From Erythrobacter sp. (GTDB taxonomy: Bacteria; Pseudomonadota; Alphaproteobacteria; Sphingomonadales; Sphingomonadaceae), in assembly GCA_009993605.1 (NCBI GenBank), contig JAACTB010000012.1:124001-188000 (forward strand): a DNA stretch of 64,000 nt, given 5' to 3'. The stretch's first letter is position 1, and each line of letters opens with the position of its first letter. A model generated the notes under the pieces. That model was given only the letters and a program-made list of their open reading frames with translations, did no database searches and had not been told where the DNA came from. Position numbers and translations under genes: made by a program. Positions 10,504 through 20,371 of this stretch are shown here, piece by piece.

Positions 10504-11087
10504 CGCGCGGACGGCTGTTATTGTGGCTGGCGCTGGCCCTACCCGCGCTGTGGATCGGCTGGCAGTGGATCGCGACGCCCGAGAGCTACGGCTTCGGCCA
10601 TGCGATCAAGGATAGCGGAGACTGGGCCGCGTGGCTGTTATTGCTGACGCTGGCGGTGGCGCCGCTGCGATTGGCCTTCCGCCGTGCGCGCTGGACGCTG
10701 TGGCTGATGAAGCGGCGGCGCGACTTGGGCGTAGCGAGCTTTGCCTATGCTGCGATCCACACCGCGATCTATCTCGTGGACAAAGCGTCCTTCGCCGTCA
10801 TTCTCGAACAGGCAGCGGGCGCGGACCTCCTCACCGGCTGGCTCGCACTGGCGATCTTCCTCCCTCTCGCGATCACGTCGAACGATCGGTCGATGCGGGC
10901 GATGAAGCGCGGATGGAAGCGGCTGCACAGGCTGGTGCATCCCGCCGCCGTGCTGGTGTTCGTGCATTGGGCCCTGACGGCCTTCGATCCGGTCACGGCC
11001 TATGTCCATATCGGAATACTGGCCGCGATCGAGATCGCCGGATGGACGCTCAAGCGGCGCCCATCCGGCTCTCGCATCACAGCGTGA
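10500..11087 (+). CDS. MsrQ-like ferric-reductase-type heme membrane protein
   Basis: The 195-residue protein has about six membrane helices and paired His residues ([10 protein letters not shown] and [15 protein letters not shown]) typical of the ferric reductase-like transmembrane family. In E. coli the MsrQ member is a b-type heme partner of the periplasmic methionine sulfoxide reductase MsrP. No msrP is present here, so the electron acceptor is unknown. ATG 10500 overlaps the aroC stop as ATGA; ATG 10494 is an alternative. It ends convergently with the HhH lipoprotein, overlapping it by 11 bases. Confidence 0.8.
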   Translation: MTRGRLLLWLALALPALWIGWQWIATPESYGFGHAIKDSGDWAAWLLLLTLAVAPLRLAFRRARWTLWLMKRRRDLGVASFAYAAIHTAIYLVDKASFAVILEQAAGADLLTGWLALAIFLPLAITSNDRSMRAMKRGWKRLHRLVHPAAVLVFVHWALTAFDPVTAYVHIGILAAIEIAGWTLKRRPSGSRITA

Positions 11088-11592
11088 CGTATTGGCGAAG
11101 GCGGGCAACTTCCGCCTCGTCGACATATTTCCCGATCTCGCGATCGAATTCGGCCATGTCTTCGTAGGGGCGGTATTCCTCGAATTCGTGGATCATCCGG
11201 TCGGTCATGCCCGGGATGAGCGCGATATCCTCTTCGCTCGCGCTGTTGAGGTTGATCGGCACGAAGACGCGCTCGCGGACCGCTTGGGCCTGATCGGCGG
11301 ACAGCGACCGCATCAGCACGGTGTTGAACGCGGTGGCGCTGGCATAGGGCTGACCGGCCACGACCGCCTCGGCGAGTTCCGGTGTCATCCCGGGAAGCGC
11401 AGCAAGCTGCTCGGTCGTGGCGGTGCTCGCATCGAGCACGGCAGCATCGGCGGGCGCTTCGGCGGTAGCGGGCTCCATCGCGGCCGGAGCGGCCTCTGCC
11501 GTGGTCGCCGCAGTGTCTTCCGCCGGTTCGGAACAGGCGGCGAGAGAGAGCACGGATGCGGAAAGGGCGAGTTTGGCGAAAACTGTGCGCAT
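11077..11592 (-). CDS. Lipoprotein with helix-hairpin-helix repeats
   Basis: The 171-residue product has a lipobox (LSLAAC, Cys near residue 20), an Ala/Glu/Thr-rich linker, and two ComEA-like HhH motifs (LAALPGMTPELAEAVV and INLNSASEEDIALIPGMTDRM). ComEA-type proteins bind DNA during uptake, but many lipidated alphaproteobacterial members have no shown role. ATG 11592 has AAGGA upstream. A longer open frame upstream is not coding. Confidence 0.8.
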   Translation of the reverse strand: MRTVFAKLALSASVLSLAACSEPAEDTAATTAEAAPAAMEPATAEAPADAAVLDASTATTEQLAALPGMTPELAEAVVAGQPYASATAFNTVLMRSLSADQAQAVRERVFVPINLNSASEEDIALIPGMTDRMIHEFEEYRPYEDMAEFDREIGKYVDEAEVARLRQYVTL

Positions 11593-11771
11593 GGCGATTC
11601 CTTTTTTGCGAATGCCTCGCACTAGCGCCGAAATCGCGAGAGCGAAACTGGTAAAGGGCGTAAATTTTCGTGCGGCCGAACGCGCTAAATTCCGTCTCCC
11701 CACGCTTTTCGAAAGTTCCAGTCCGGTGATGGAAAATTTCGATGTTCGCAATCGCACATAATCGCTTTTGT

Positions 11772-11786
11772 GCGCTGCAACAGCGC
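11772..11786 (+). promoter_or_regulatory. Short inverted repeat in the ahpC leader
   Basis: GCGCTG, three bases, then CAGCGC lies 50 bases upstream of the ahpC start. It could be an operator half or an RNA hairpin. No convincing OxyR site can be called by eye. Confidence 0.3.
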
Positions 11787-11835
11787 CTATCTCACACCCA
11801 TCAGTTTCACCCCAAACCACGAATGGAGACACCCC

Positions 11836-12402
11836 ATGGGTATCATCGGAACCGAGATCAAACCGTTCACCGCGACAGCCTTCAAAGCCGGCGAGGATTT
11901 CTATGACGTCACCGACCAGGACGTGCGCGGCAAGTGGGCCGTGTTCTTCTTCTATCCGGCGGACTTCACCTTCGTCTGCCCGACCGAGCTCGAAGATCTC
12001 GGCGAGCATTACGAAATGCTCCAGAAGATCGATGTCGAAGTCTACGGCGTCAGCACCGACACGCATTTCAGCCACAAGGCCTGGCACGACACCAGCGAGC
12101 GGATCGGCAAGCTGACTTTCCCGTTCCTGGGCGACCAGAACCACACTCTCGCGCGCAATTTCGGCGTGCTGCGTGAAGGCGTCGGCCTTGCCGACCGGGC
12201 GACCTTCGTGGTCGATCCCGACGGCGTGATCCAGCTGGTCGAACAGACCTGCGAAGGCGTGGGCCGCAATGCCAACGAACTCGTCCGCAAGATCCGCGCC
12301 GCCCAGTATGTCCGCGCCAATCCCGGCCAGGTCTGCCCGGCAGCCTGGGAAGAAGGCAAGGACACGCTCGCACCGTCGCTGGACCTTGTCGGCAAGATCT
12401 GA
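11836..12402 (+). CDS. ahpC: Alkyl hydroperoxide reductase peroxiredoxin subunit
   Basis: AhpC is a typical 2-Cys peroxiredoxin that reduces H2O2 and organic peroxides in the cytosol and is recycled by AhpF. At 188 residues it matches E. coli AhpC closely. The peroxidatic Cys48 lies in FTFVCPTE and the resolving Cys167 in [14 protein letters not shown] precedes ATG 11836. It opens the peroxide-defence block and is separated from ahpF by a terminator, so full-length ahpCF message may need read-through. Confidence 0.97.
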   Translation: MGIIGTEIKPFTATAFKAGEDFYDVTDQDVRGKWAVFFFYPADFTFVCPTELEDLGEHYEMLQKIDVEVYGVSTDTHFSHKAWHDTSERIGKLTFPFLGDQNHTLARNFGVLREGVGLADRATFVVDPDGVIQLVEQTCEGVGRNANELVRKIRAAQYVRANPGQVCPAAWEEGKDTLAPSLDLVGKI

Positions 12403-12476
12403 GTTGACGTCATAATCGCGCCCGCCCTTCCTCCGGCGGAGCGCGGACAGAGCCCGAGCCCTGCTCGGGTCGCTGG

Positions 12477-12517
12477 AAGGCCCGGGGCTCCCTCCCCCCT
12501 TCGCCCCGGGCCTTTTT
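12477..12517 (+). terminator. Rho-independent terminator between ahpC and ahpF
   Basis: A 12-bp perfect stem (12477-12488 with 12503-12514) is followed by T5. A second hairpin (CCCGAGC/GCTCGGG, 12453-12469) lies just upstream. The structure would favour more ahpC than ahpF transcript. Confidence 0.85.
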
Positions 12518-12553
12518 CATTCCCCCGATTTACTGATTCGACGGAGTTTTCCC

Positions 12554-14143
12554 GTGCTCGACGCCACGATGACGCAGCAACTTTCGACCTATCTCGCCAA
12601 TCTGCGCGAGCCGATCGAACTCGTCGCTTCGCTCGGCGACGATCCGAAATCGGACCAGACACGCGAACTGCTCGAAGAGATCGCTGCGCTCCATGACATG
12701 GTGAGCGCGCGTTTCGACGGGACCGACGATCGCAAGCCGAGCTTCATCGTTCGCCGCGCCAGCGACGCGGAAAAATGGGTCCGCTTTGCAGGCCTGCCGA
12801 TGGGCCACGAATTCACCTCGCTGGTGCTCGCCCTCCTTTGGGCGGGCGGCCATCCGCCCAAGGTCGATGCCGACTTGCTGGAACAGGTCCGCGGCCTCGA
12901 AGGCGACTACCATTTCGAGATGTATTTCTCGCTGTCCTGCCATAATTGCCCGGATGTGGTACAGGCGTTGACGCTGATGGCGCTCGAAAACTCGCGCATC
13001 ACGGCGACGCTGATCGAAGGCGGCACGTTCAAGGACGAGGTCGAGCACCGCGAGATCATGGCTGTGCCCGCCACCTTCCTGAATGGCGAGCCGTTCTACA
13101 ACGGCAAGATGGAACTGGCCGAAATCCTCGCCAAGCTCGACACGGGTAGCGAGAAAAAGGCGGCGGACAAGATGTCGGCGAAGGAGCCGTTCGAGGTTCT
13201 GGTGGTCGGCGGCGGGCCGGCTGGCGCCGCAACCGCGATCTACACCGCACGCAAGGGCTTCCGCACCGGCGTTGCGGCGGAACGCTTCGGCGGGCAGCTG
13301 CACGACACGCTCGGGATCGAGAACCTGCCCGGCACGCCCTACACCGAAGGGCCGAAGCTGGCGGGCGAATTGGAACGCCATGTCGGCGAATACGATATCG
13401 ACGTGATGAACCTCGCCAAGGCGGTGAAGCTGGTGCCCGCGACAGAAGAAGGCGGCCTCCATACGGTCGAATTCGGCAATAGCGCGCAGCTCAAGACCCG
13501 CAGCCTGATCCTTTCCACCGGCGCGCGCTGGCGCAATCTGGGCGTGCCGGGCGAAGCGGAATATCGCAACAAGGGAGTGGCCTATTGCCCCCACTGCGAC
13601 GGCCCGCTGTTCAAGGGCAAACGCATTGCTGTTATCGGCGGCGGCAATTCGGGCGTCGAGGCGGCCATCGACCTCGCCAAGATCGTCGGCCATGTGACGC
13701 TGATCGAATACGATGCGAAACTGCGCGCCGACGAGGTCTTGCAGGCGAAGCTGCGCAGTCTATCGAACGTCGAAATCGTGACGAACGGCCAGACGACCGA
13801 AATCACCGGCGTGAGTGGCAAGGTCGACGGTCTGATCGTGAAGGACCGCGCCAGCGGCCAGGAACGCCGCATCGAACTCGAAGGCGTCTTCATTCAGATC
13901 GGCCTCGTCCCCAACACCGAATGGTTGACGGATAGCGGCCTCGACCTGACCAAATTCGGCGAGATCGCGGTGGACGAGGAAGGGCGCACCAATATTCCCG
14001 GCGTGTTCGCGGCGGGAGACGTCACGACCGTTCCCTACAAGCAGATCGTCGTCGCGATGGGCGAAGGGTCCAAGGCTGGCTTGTCCGCCTTCGACTATCT
14101 CATCCGCACCGAACCCGTCGACGAGATCGCCAAAGCCGCCTGA
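12554..14143 (+). CDS. ahpF: Alkyl hydroperoxide reductase subunit F
   Basis: AhpF is the NADH-dependent FAD flavoprotein that re-reduces AhpC. The 529-residue protein has the tandem thioredoxin-like N-terminal domain with Cys129-x-x-Cys132 (SCHNC), an FAD Rossmann motif ([10 protein letters not shown]), the thioredoxin reductase-like disulfide Cys345-x-x-Cys348 (YCPHC) and an NAD Rossmann motif ([11 protein letters not shown]). Cys numbering equals that of the E. coli enzyme. The GTG start at 12554 has GGAG seven bases upstream; ATG 12569 is possible. Confidence 0.97.
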   Translation: MLDATMTQQLSTYLANLREPIELVASLGDDPKSDQTRELLEEIAALHDMVSARFDGTDDRKPSFIVRRASDAEKWVRFAGLPMGHEFTSLVLALLWAGGHPPKVDADLLEQVRGLEGDYHFEMYFSLSCHNCPDVVQALTLMALENSRITATLIEGGTFKDEVEHREIMAVPATFLNGEPFYNGKMELAEILAKLDTGSEKKAADKMSAKEPFEVLVVGGGPAGAATAIYTARKGFRTGVAAERFGGQLHDTLGIENLPGTPYTEGPKLAGELERHVGEYDIDVMNLAKAVKLVPATEEGGLHTVEFGNSAQLKTRSLILSTGARWRNLGVPGEAEYRNKGVAYCPHCDGPLFKGKRIAVIGGGNSGVEAAIDLAKIVGHVTLIEYDAKLRADEVLQAKLRSLSNVEIVTNGQTTEITGVSGKVDGLIVKDRASGQERRIELEGVFIQIGLVPNTEWLTDSGLDLTKFGEIAVDEEGRTNIPGVFAAGDVTTVPYKQIVVAMGEGSKAGLSAFDYLIRTEPVDEIAKAA

Positions 14144-14162
14144 TTCGACGAGAACCGACGGA

Positions 14163-14197
14163 AAAGCGCCGCTGCCCCCATGGGGTGGCGGCGCTTT
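14163..14197 (+). terminator. Terminator downstream of ahpF
   Basis: AAAGCGCCGC (14163-14172) pairs with GCGGCGCTTT (14188-14197), and the loop can itself form a CCCC/GGGG stem. Only three T residues follow the stem, so it is modest but well placed 20 bases past the stop. Confidence 0.7.
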
Positions 14198-14203
14198 CGT
14201 GTT

Positions 14204-14305
14204 GGACGAACGCTTCGTCCTACAATCGGCACAGCCAATCAATCCGACGCAATTAATCGATTGGACCCATCATGGGGTCCGAGGCATTCTCTTTTTGGAT
14301 GCCCG
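14204..14305 (+). promoter_or_regulatory. katG upstream region with inverted repeats
   Basis: Between the ahpF terminator and katG lie short inverted repeats: GGACGAA/TTCGTCC (14204-14220), CCAATC/GATTGG, and GGACCC/GGGTCC (about 14262-14279). They are candidate operator or leader structures for peroxide control of katG. No regulator gene is nearby. Confidence 0.35.
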
Positions 14306-14358
14306 CGCGATCCTTCGCGCAGGCTGTAAATTTCGCATTCGAGAGAGGATCAAAGATC

Positions 14359-16578
14359 ATGGACGCCAAGACCGGAGATATCAGCGGCTGCCCCTTCCAC
14401 GGCGATGGAGGCTTTCGCGGCCTGCTCGGCCGGACCAACAAGGATTGGTGGCCCGACAGCCTCGACCTGCACATCCTGACCCAGGGCGGCACGTCGCCCG
14501 ATCCGATGGGCGAGGATTTCGACTATTGCGAGGCGTTCAACGCGGTCGATTACGCAGGCCTCAAGGCTGACATCAAGGCGCTGATGACCGACAGCCAGGA
14601 TTGGTGGCCGGCGGATTACGGGCATTACGGCCCGTTCTTCATCCGTATGGCCTGGCACGCGGCTGGCACCTATCGCACCGGCGACGGGCGCGGCGGTGCC
14701 TCCTCGGGCCAGCAGCGGTTCGCTCCGCTCAACAGCTGGCCGGATAACGGCAATCTCGACAAGGCGCGCCGACTTCTTTGGCCGATCAAGCAGAAATACG
14801 GCAAGCACATCAGCTGGGCCGACCTGTTCGTGCTCACCGGCAACGTCGCCATCGAATCGATGGGTGGCCCGGTGTTCGGCTTCGGCGGCGGTCGCAAGGA
14901 CGTCTACGAGCCGGAACAGGACGTTTACTGGGGTACCGAGGAAGAGTGGGTCGATACGGGCGCGAAAACCCGCATCCTGCCGGATGAAGGCAAGGCGCTC
15001 GAAAACCCGCTCGCCGCGATCCAGATGGGCCTGATCTACGTCAATCCCGAAGGTCCGGGCGGCAATCCGCACGATCCCGAAGGCATGGCGCGCGACATGA
15101 AGGAAACCTTCGCGCGCATGGCCATGAACGACGAGGAAACCGTCGCGCTGACCGCGGGCGGCCACGCGTTCGGCAAGTGCCATGGCGCCAAGCCGTCCGA
15201 CACGTTCGGCAAGGCGCCCGAAGCCGAAGGCATGACCTCCATGGGCTTCGGCTGGATGACCGACCCCGAGGAAATCGGGAAGGGCCACATCACCACCTCG
15301 GGCATCGAAGGCGCTTGGACGCCCAATCCGACCGAATGGGGCAACGACTATTTCCGCCTGCTGTTCAAATACGAGTACGAGCTCGTGAAGAGCCCGGCAG
15401 GTGCTTATCAGTGGACGCCGATCGACCCGGAAGAAGCCGACATGGCTCCCGATGCGCGGGATCCTTCCAAGAAGGTCCCCACCATCATGACCACCGCCGA
15501 CATGGCGCTGAAGCGCGACCCGGCCTATCGCGCGATTTCCGAACGCTTCCGTGACGATCAGGCGGCGCTGGACGATGCCTTTGCCCGCGCCTGGTTCAAG
15601 CTGACCCACCGCGATATGGGCCCCAAGATCCGCTATCTCGGCCCCGACGTGCCGAGCGAAGACCTGATCTGGCAGGATCCGATCCCTGCCGGAACCAAGC
15701 CTTCGGACAGTGCCGTTTCGGAGTTCAAGCAGGCCATTCTCGATAGCGGGCTGACGGTGGCCGAGCTGGTCAAGGCGGCATGGGCTTCGGCCAGCACCTA
15801 TCGCAAGTCCGACCATCGCGGCGGCGCCAATGGCGCGCATATCCGCTTCGATGAATTGCGGAACTGGAAGGTCAACGATCCGGAAGAACTGACCAAGGTC
15901 CTCACCAAGCTCGACGAGCTGCGCGGCGGCATCTCGATGGCGGACGCCATCGTGCTCGGCGGTGCGGCGGCGATCGAGAAGGCCGCCAAGGACGGCGGTT
16001 ACGACATCTCCGTCCCGGTCACCACCGGACGCGGCGATGCGAGCGAAGACCAGTTCGACGCCGAGAGCTGGGAGCCGCTCGAGCCCTTCGCCGACGGGTT
16101 CCGCAACTACCTCAAGACCAAGGCTTCGGTGAAGACCGAGGACATGCTGATCGACCGGGCGAACCTGCTCGGCCTGTCGATCCCCGAAATGACCGTGCTG
16201 GTCGGCGGGATGCGCGCCCTTGGGGCCGTTTCCACCCATACGGAGCATGGGAACAGCATCGGCGTCCTCACCGACAAGCCGGGCACGCTGTCGAACGATT
16301 TCTTCGTGAACCTGCTCCACATGGGCACACTCTGGGAAGTGGTCGACGAGAGCGGCGACGAGGAATTCGTCGGCAAGTGCCGCCTGGAAGGCCACGAGAA
16401 ATGGCGCGCCACGCGCACCGATCTGGTCTTCGGCTCGAACTCGCAGCTGCGCTCGGTCGCGGAAGTCTATGCCGAGAACGGTAACGAAGAGAAGTTCGCC
16501 AAGGACTTCGTGAAGGCCTGGACCAAGGTGATGGACGCAGACCGCTTCGACCTCACCTATCAGCAATACCACTCGTAA
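14359..16578 (+). CDS. katG: Catalase-peroxidase KatG
   Basis: This heme b enzyme destroys H2O2 by catalase and peroxidase reactions. The 739-residue protein has the usual duplicated peroxidase fold. The distal triad is Arg96, Trp99 and His100 (RMAWH). The Trp99-Tyr227-Met254 cross-link residues needed for catalase activity are all present, as is proximal His269 in [10 protein letters not shown]. The start at 14359 has GAGAGAGGA upstream; an in-frame ATG 87 bases earlier lies in the leader. It is followed by a strong hairpin and katA. Confidence 0.98.
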   Translation: MDAKTGDISGCPFHGDGGFRGLLGRTNKDWWPDSLDLHILTQGGTSPDPMGEDFDYCEAFNAVDYAGLKADIKALMTDSQDWWPADYGHYGPFFIRMAWHAAGTYRTGDGRGGASSGQQRFAPLNSWPDNGNLDKARRLLWPIKQKYGKHISWADLFVLTGNVAIESMGGPVFGFGGGRKDVYEPEQDVYWGTEEEWVDTGAKTRILPDEGKALENPLAAIQMGLIYVNPEGPGGNPHDPEGMARDMKETFARMAMNDEETVALTAGGHAFGKCHGAKPSDTFGKAPEAEGMTSMGFGWMTDPEEIGKGHITTSGIEGAWTPNPTEWGNDYFRLLFKYEYELVKSPAGAYQWTPIDPEEADMAPDARDPSKKVPTIMTTADMALKRDPAYRAISERFRDDQAALDDAFARAWFKLTHRDMGPKIRYLGPDVPSEDLIWQDPIPAGTKPSDSAVSEFKQAILDSGLTVAELVKAAWASASTYRKSDHRGGANGAHIRFDELRNWKVNDPEELTKVLTKLDELRGGISMADAIVLGGAAAIEKAAKDGGYDISVPVTTGRGDASEDQFDAESWEPLEPFADGFRNYLKTKASVKTEDMLIDRANLLGLSIPEMTVLVGGMRALGAVSTHTEHGNSIGVLTDKPGTLSNDFFVNLLHMGTLWEVVDESGDEEFVGKCRLEGHEKWRATRTDLVFGSNSQLRSVAEVYAENGNEEKFAKDFVKAWTKVMDADRFDLTYQQYHS

Positions 16579-16601
16579 GGGGCAAACCCTTCGGGACGCG
16601 G

Positions 16602-16633
16602 GAAGCCCCCGGTGCGCCAGCGCCGGGGGCTTC
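16602..16633 (+). terminator. Terminator downstream of katG
   Basis: GAAGCCCCCGG (16602-16612) pairs perfectly with 16623-16633 around a ten-base loop, 23 bases after the katG stop. A short T/C-rich tail follows. Confidence 0.75.
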
Positions 16634-16745
16634 TTCGTATGGGACGATCAGACGGATCGGTTTATTGCGGCAAAAGGATGGAACGAGGTCGCCGGACGGG
16701 GCGTTTCCAAACCGTATTCCCCCCGAAAACCCGAAAGGCGTCGCC

Positions 16746-18299
16746 ATGGCCGACCGTACCGTTCCCCCCACCACCACCGATGCGGGCATCCCCGTCCAGA
16801 GCGACGAGCATTCGCTGACTCTCGGCCGTGACGGGCCCATCGTGCTCAACGATCACTACCTGATCGAGCAGATGGCGAACTTCAATCGCGAGCGCATTCC
16901 CGAGCGTCAGCCCCACGCCAAGGGGTCGGGCGCGTTCGGCTATTTCGAGACGACCGCCGACGTGTCCAAATATACGAAGGCCAAGGTCTTTCAGAAGGGC
17001 GTGAAAACCGACACCGCGATGCGCTTCAGCACCGTGGCGGGCGAACGCGGCAGCCCCGACACCTGGCGCGATCCGCGCGGCTTTTCGGTCAAGTTCTACA
17101 CCGAGGACGGCAATTTCGACATGGTCGGCAACAACACGCCGATCTTCTTCATCCGCGATCCGCTGAAATTCCAGCACTTCATCCGCAGCCAGAAGCGCCG
17201 CGCCGATAACGGCCTGCGCGATCACGACATGATGTGGGATTTCTGGACGCTTTCGCCGGAAAGCGCGCACCAGGTCACCTATCTGATGGGCGATCGCGGC
17301 GTGCCGAAGAACTGGCGCGAGATGAACGGATACGGCTCGCACACCTACATGCTCATCAACGAAGAGGGCGAGAAATTCTGGGTCAAGTTCCACTTCATGA
17401 CCGATGTCGGCGAGGAAAGCGGCAACGCTCACCTGACGCAGGACGAAGCGGTCAAGAAGGCCGGCGAAGACAGCGATTATCATCGTCGCGACCTGTTCGA
17501 TGCGATCCACGAGGGCAATTTCCCGAGCTGGACGCTCAAATGGCAAATCATGCCGTATGAGGATGCGAAGACCTATCGCATCAATCCGTTCGACCTTACC
17601 AAGACCTGGCCGCATTCCGATTACCCGCTTATCGAGATCGGCAAGCTGGTGCTGAACGAAAACCCGGTCGACTGGGATACCCAGATCGAACAGCTCGCCT
17701 TCGAGCCCAATAACATGGTGCCCGGCATCGGCCTGAGCCCCGACAAGATGCTGCTCGCGCGCGGCTTCTCCTATGCCGACGCGCACCGCCACCGGCTTGG
17801 GGTCAATTACAAGCAGATCCCGGTCAACGCCCCGAAAAACGCCGATCAGGTCAATTCCTATTCGCGGGCGGGCGCCATGCGGACGGTCAACGCGGTCGAT
17901 CCGGTCTATGCGCCCAACAGCTATGGCGGTCCGGCGGCCCAGTCGCAGGTCGGCGGCGAGGCGACGTGGTACGCCGATGGCGACATGGTGCGCCAGGCCT
18001 ATACCCTACGCAAAGACGACGACGACTGGAGCCAGCCCCGCGCGCTGATCAACGATGTCATGGACGATGCGCAGCGTGATCGGTTCGTCTCCAACGTCGC
18101 GGGCCATCTGGCCGATGGCGTCAGCGAAAACGTGCTCGTCCGCGCCTTCGACTATTGGAAGAATGTCGACAGCGCGATCGGCAAGCGGATCGAGGACAAG
18201 GTGCGCGAGATGATCGGCGGCAAGTCGGACGCTCCCGGCCTGGCGAGCGCCAAGTCGATCTCGGGCGAAGCCGCCCCCCTTCGCGAAGCGGCGGAGTAA
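16746..18299 (+). CDS. katA: Monofunctional heme catalase (small-subunit type)
   Basis: The enzyme disproportionates H2O2 to water and oxygen. The 517-residue protein has distal His57 in the [12 protein letters not shown] segment, the distal Asn region [12 protein letters not shown] and the proximal heme Tyr343 in [12 protein letters not shown]. Length places it with small-subunit catalases rather than the long KatE type. ATG 16746 has AAAGG upstream. The C-terminal 30 residues are Ser/Ala/Lys-rich. The aldehyde dehydrogenase frame begins eight bases after its stop, suggesting one transcript. Confidence 0.95.
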   Translation: MADRTVPPTTTDAGIPVQSDEHSLTLGRDGPIVLNDHYLIEQMANFNRERIPERQPHAKGSGAFGYFETTADVSKYTKAKVFQKGVKTDTAMRFSTVAGERGSPDTWRDPRGFSVKFYTEDGNFDMVGNNTPIFFIRDPLKFQHFIRSQKRRADNGLRDHDMMWDFWTLSPESAHQVTYLMGDRGVPKNWREMNGYGSHTYMLINEEGEKFWVKFHFMTDVGEESGNAHLTQDEAVKKAGEDSDYHRRDLFDAIHEGNFPSWTLKWQIMPYEDAKTYRINPFDLTKTWPHSDYPLIEIGKLVLNENPVDWDTQIEQLAFEPNNMVPGIGLSPDKMLLARGFSYADAHRHRLGVNYKQIPVNAPKNADQVNSYSRAGAMRTVNAVDPVYAPNSYGGPAAQSQVGGEATWYADGDMVRQAYTLRKDDDDWSQPRALINDVMDDAQRDRFVSNVAGHLADGVSENVLVRAFDYWKNVDSAIGKRIEDKVREMIGGKSDAPGLASAKSISGEAAPLREAAE

Positions 18300-18307
18300 G
18301 GTCGATC

Positions 18308-19789
18308 ATGGCAAAATACGACAAGCTCGATCGCCTGTATCTGGCGGGCGAATAGCGCGACGGTAGCGGCAAAGCGCTGACGAATGTCAGCCCGTGGGAC
18401 GAAAGCACGATCTTCGAGATGAAGGGTGCGACCGCCGACGATGTCGACGAAGCCTATCGCGCCAGTGCCGAAGCGCAGAAGGAATGGGCCAAGCTGCCGC
18501 CCGCCGCCCGTTCGGCCAAGATGCACGCGATCGCAGATATCCTCGACGCGCGTAAGGACGAGATCGCGGACTGGATCGTGCGCGAGGTCGGCGGCACCAA
18601 GCTGAAGGCCGCGCTCGAACTGATGCTGGTGACGCAGGTCGCTCGTCAGGAAGCGGCCGCTCTCCCCTTCATGGTCGAAGGGGCGATCCTGCCCGAAAGC
18701 CTGCCGGGCAAGGAAAGCCGCGCCTATCGCCAGCCTGCCGGTGTGGTTGCGCTGGTCTCGCCGTGGAATTTCCCGCTGCAATTGACCGCCCGCACGCTCT
18801 TCCCCGCGCTCGCACTGGGCAATGGCGTCGTCGTCAAACCGGCAAGCGATTCGATCGTCACTGGCGGAACCCTGTTTGCCGCGATCTGCGAGGAGGCGGA
18901 GCTTCCGCCCGGCCTCGTCGCGGTGCTGCCCGGTTCGGGTTCCGAGATCGGCGATGCCATGGTCCAGCATCCGATTCCCTCGGTGGTGTCCTTTACCGGA
19001 TCGACGCCGGTGGGTCGCGGTGTTGGCAAAGCCGCGCTCGATTCTAAGCGGTTGAAAGCGCTCGAATTGGAGCTTGGCGGGAATTCCCCGATCGTGGTGC
19101 TGGACGATGCCGATATCGACTATGCGGTCGAAGCCAGCGTCTGGGGCAAGTTCGTCCATCAGGGCCAGATTTGCATGATCGCCAACCGCCTGGTGGTCGA
19201 GGATGCGATCTACGACGAATTCGTAGAGAAGTTCGTCGCCCGCACGAAGGAGCTGGTGGTCGGTCAGCGCGACGATCCGGCCTGCATGATCGGGCCAATC
19301 GTCAATCGCGACCAGTTCGACAAGATCAACGATATGATCGCCAAGGCCAAGGATCAGGGCGCGACCTGCGCGCTGGGCGGCGAGCCCGACGGGCTGGTCA
19401 TTCCGCCGCATGTCTTCACCGATGTGGGCGAGGACAATTGCCTCGTCACCAACGAGATCTTCGGCCCCGTCGCCCCGATCCAGCGTGCGCGGGACGAAGA
19501 GCACGCGCTCGAACTCGCCAATGCGACCGATCTCGGCCTGTCGAGCGCGGTGTTCAGCCGCGACGAAGGCCGCGCTCTGGCCTTTGCCAAGCGGATCGAG
19601 GCGGGGATGACTCACATAAACGACCAGACCGTCAACGACAGTCCGTTCAGCCCCTTCGGCGGTGCCAAGAATTCGGGGCTCGGCCGGTTCAACGGGCGCT
19701 GGGCGGTGGAGGCGTTCACGAAGACGCACTGGATCAGCGTCCAGCACGAAAAGCGGCAATTCCCTTTCAGCGCCGACGATCTCGGCTGA
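18308..19789 (+). pseudogene. Aldehyde dehydrogenase with in-frame amber codon 16
   Basis: This NAD(P)-dependent aldehyde dehydrogenase family frame runs 493 codons from ATG 18308 and is intact except for TAG at 18353-18355. The sequence around it is LYLAGE-stop-RDGSGK, where the family normally has Trp, so one G-to-A change of TGG explains it. Catalytic Cys289 (GQICMIANR) and the ELELGGNSP Glu motif are intact. ATG 18419 would give a 456-residue protein lacking the first 37 residues, but it has no good ribosome binding site. Possibilities are a fresh pseudogene, a truncated active form, amber read-through, or a sequencing error. It lies eight bases behind katA. Confidence 0.85.
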
Positions 19790-19792
19790 GAG

Positions 19793-20371
19793 TCAGCGTT
19801 CGCGTTTGAGCACGATGTAGAGCGCGCCATCGCCACCGTGCTTGCGGTGCGCGGAGCGGACGGCTGCGATGGCGGAATGGTGGCTCGACGCCGCCAGCCA
19901 GTCCAGCACCTTGGCGCGGATCGCCCCCCTGCTCGACCCGCGATCGGCAGCGGCGACCGGGCGCGGCTTTCCCGTCACCAACAGGATCGTGCGCGCCTCC
20001 ATCGCGCGCGCCTGCGCGACGCCGCTCATCAGCCGCGAATAGGCGGCGTCGAGCCCATGGCCGTGCAGGTCGAGCGTAAAATCGGGCGCGAGCGTCCCGC
20101 CCTTCAGCCGCCGTTCCCAGTGCGAATCGAGCCCAGCTTGGCGAGCCTGTGCCGGAGCTGGGCTCGCGGCAGAATGGGCGCGTTGCGGTACTTTCTGCTT
20201 CGGTGCCGCGGTAGACTTGGGCGGCACGGGTTTGGCTTCGGGCTGAGACGAGGCGGCGTTTAGCCTCTTTGCCGTCACCGCCTTGGGCTGGGGATCGAGC
20301 GGCTTCACCGTCGCCGCGACCTTTTCCCACGCCTCGGCTTCTTCGGTGCTGAGGCCGCGCGGCGCGCTCAT
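19793..20371 (-). CDS. Smr-domain protein
   Basis: The 192-residue protein has a Pro/Lys/Ala-rich N-terminal half of low complexity and a C-terminal Smr domain with the LDLHGHGLDAAYSRL motif, the LLVTGKP strand and the closing GGDGALYIVLKR segment. Smr domains have nicking or RNA-endonuclease activity in MutS2 and ribosome-rescue factors; this stand-alone form has no assigned role. ATG 20371 overlaps the mltA stop as ATGA. It converges on the aldehyde dehydrogenase with three bases between stops. Confidence 0.9.
   Translation of the reverse strand: MSAPRGLSTEEAEAWEKVAATVKPLDPQPKAVTAKRLNAASSQPEAKPVPPKSTAAPKQKVPQRAHSAASPAPAQARQAGLDSHWERRLKGGTLAPDFTLDLHGHGLDAAYSRLMSGVAQARAMEARTILLVTGKPRPVAAADRGSSRGAIRAKVLDWLAASSHHSAIAAVRSAHRKHGGDGALYIVLKRER

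Noticed and set aside
14350..16572. Long open frame antisense to katG
   Set aside because: Same cause: the opposite frame encodes a complete catalase-peroxidase with every active-site residue.
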